64,000 nt of DNA from Varunaivibrio sulfuroxidans (GTDB lineage Bacteria > Pseudomonadota > Alphaproteobacteria > Rhodospirillales > Magnetovibrionaceae), in the NCBI RefSeq assembly GCF_029318635.1, contig NZ_CP119676.1:2059001-2123000 (forward strand), read 5' to 3'. Both the position numbers and the translations under genes were made by a program. The notes below the pieces were generated by a model that was not told the origin of the DNA, searched no databases, and worked only from the letters and a program-made list of their open reading frames with translations. Shown here piece after piece: positions 62,764-64,000 of the stretch; within the stretch, counting starts at the first letter, position 1; each line of letters begins with the position of its first letter.

Positions 62764-64000
62764 GTGTGCGGTTTTGTCGGGTATTTAAATCCAAAAGGCG
62801 GGCAGAGCGCCGCCGAGATGGATGCGCTGGTTTTGGCCATGGCCGAGACCATCGCCTATCGGGGACCGGACGACGCCGGAAGTTGGTGCGATCCCGAGAC
62901 GGGGGTCGCGCTTGGCCATCGCCGGTTGTCGATCATCGACCTATCGCCGATGGGCCGTCAGCCGATGGTCTCCGCCGATGGCCGCTATGTCATCATCTAC
63001 AATGGCGAGATTTATAATTTTCCCGAAATCCGCGCCGAATTGGAAGGCGCGGGGGTCTGTTTTCGTGGTCACAGCGATACCGAAGTGATCCTGGAGGCTT
63101 GGGCGGCGTGGGGCGGTGCGCGCACGGTGAAACGGATGCTCGGGATGTTCGCCTTGGCGCTTTGGGATCGCCGGGAAAGACGGCTGACCTTGGTGCGCGA
63201 CCGGTTGGGGATCAAGCCCGTTTATTGGGGCTGGAACCGGGGGGTGCTGTTTTTTGGATCGCAGCCCGGCCCTTTCACCAAGCATCCCGGGTGGCGGGGA
63301 GAAATTGACCGCGACGCGCTATGCGCCTTCGTACGCCATGGCTACGTTCCGGCGCCGCACTCGATCTACGGCGGGATTGAAAAACTGGAACCGGGCGTGA
63401 TGGTGGACATCGCCGCCGATGGGGCCGCCGTCAAAACGCGTTATTGGGACATGCGGTCTCTCGCCCGGCGAGAAGGCGGCCTGCCTGTCGCCACCACCGA
63501 TGCGGCCGCCACCGACGCCCTGGAAGACCTGCTCAAGGACGCCATCGGGCGGCGCATGGTCGCCGATGTGCCGTTGGGGGCCTTTCTGTCGGGGGGGATC
63601 GACAGTTCGACGGTGGTCGCCTTGATGCAGGCGCAAAGCGCCCGCCCGGTAAAGACTTTTTCGATCGGCTTTCACGAACACGGCTATGACGAGGCCCGTC
63701 ACGCCAAGGCGGTGGCGGCGCATCTGGGCACGGAGCACACCGAATTGTACGTCGATCCCGGTCACGCCCGGGATGCATTGGCGGGCATGGCCACTTGGTA
63801 TGACGAGCCGTTCGCCGACAGTTCTCAAGTTCCGACCTATTTGGTGTCTGAAATGACGCGCCGGCACGTCACGGTCTCGTTGTCGGGCGACGGCGGAGAT
63901 GAGTTATTCGGCGGCTATAACCGTTATTTCCTGGGTGCGGCGCTGTGGCGGCGCTTCGGCCATTGGCCGGGGCCGTTGCGGGGTCTGGTCGCGGGCGGCC
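62764..64000 (+). CDS. asnB: Asparagine synthetase (glutamine-hydrolysing), cut by the window end
   Basis: GTG start followed at once by Cys2, the catalytic nucleophile of the glutaminase domain (after Met removal). Residues about 1-200 form the Ntn glutaminase: CGFVGYLNPKG, MAETIAYRGPDDAGSW, LGHRRLSIIDLSPMGRQPM, IYNGEIYNF and GMFALALWD. The synthetase domain follows with the ATP P-loop FLSGGIDSSTVVALM, TFSIGFHEHGYDEA and VSLSGDGGDELFGGY. The gene runs off the window at 412 residues. In polysaccharide loci such enzymes may make amides of uronic acids or amino-sugar acids rather than asparagine; that is a possibility, given the uronate-forming dehydrogenase at 41 kb. Confidence 0.93.
   Translation, partial: MCGFVGYLNPKGGQSAAEMDALVLAMAETIAYRGPDDAGSWCDPETGVALGHRRLSIIDLSPMGRQPMVSADGRYVIIYNGEIYNFPEIRAELEGAGVCFRGHSDTEVILEAWAAWGGARTVKRMLGMFALALWDRRERRLTLVRDRLGIKPVYWGWNRGVLFFGSQPGPFTKHPGWRGEIDRDALCAFVRHGYVPAPHSIYGGIEKLEPGVMVDIAADGAAVKTRYWDMRSLARREGGLPVATTDAAATDALEDLLKDAIGRRMVADVPLGAFLSGGIDSSTVVALMQAQSARPVKTFSIGFHEHGYDEARHAKAVAAHLGTEHTELYVDPGHARDALAGMATWYDEPFADSSQVPTYLVSEMTRRHVTVSLSGDGGDELFGGYNRYFLGAALWRRFGHWPGPLRGLVAGG

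Overview
The window looks like chromosomal DNA of a high-GC alphaproteobacterium, probably a Rhodospirillales-type organism. The evidence is the order kdsD-lptC-lptA-lptB-rpoN-hpf-ptsN, a DUF1150/Hsp20 pair, an NDUFA9-like protein, a long-form HPF and the codon usage. The exact genus cannot be read from the sequence. There is no plasmid, phage or insertion-sequence signature and no CRISPR array.

Layout. 0-13.5 kb: a cut-off EamA permease, a DUF1127 protein, a LysR regulator, acetoacetyl-CoA synthetase, three tandem EamA permeases, pterin dehydratase, a small zincin, a Lon-family protease and an Old Yellow Enzyme with its TetR repressor. 13.5-22.4 kb: a Sel1 lipoprotein, tRNA-Ala with a duplicated downstream tail, YggT/DUF167/FolD, a pentapeptide-repeat protein, an NnrU-family protein, LepA, tRNA-Ser, and an MFS pump with a divergent TetR. 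22.5-26.5 kb: a FecBCD-type metal or metal-chelate importer with DUF1636 and DUF2946 proteins. 26.9-31.7 kb: aminopeptidase, MarR regulator, NDUFA9-like protein, methyltransferase, tRNA-Leu and RNase D. 31.9-38.5 kb: the envelope/sigma-54 operon, covering Kdo precursor synthesis, LPS export, RpoN, ribosome hibernation and PTS-Ntr. 38.6-41 kb: DUF1150, Hsp20, an orphan ParS/MbcA-like protein and a cysteine-less TusA-like membrane protein.

41.2-64 kb is a surface-glycan region. It has a nucleotide-sugar dehydrogenase, APS kinase, two sulfotransferase-like proteins (one an internal duplication), two paralogous 668/665-residue B12-binding-type radical SAM proteins and two further radical SAM proteins sharing N- and C-terminal motifs. 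It also has an unknown 111-residue protein, an orphan E1 alpha/beta thiamine-diphosphate pair, a nucleotidyltransferase-kinase fusion in the reverse order to HldE, a GmhA-like isomerase, a sugar epimerase, three glycosyltransferases and the start of an asparagine synthetase. From 43.6 to 61 kb all genes lie on the minus strand, many closely spaced or overlapping, and by eye the DNA is lower in GC than the flanks.

My reading (inference) is that this block makes an unusual nucleotide-activated sugar, modifies it by radical chemistry and thiamine-dependent carbon transfer, polymerises or transfers it, and sulfates it with PAPS made by the nearby APS kinase. This is the best candidate in the window for an undescribed system. 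No substrate can be named from sequence alone.
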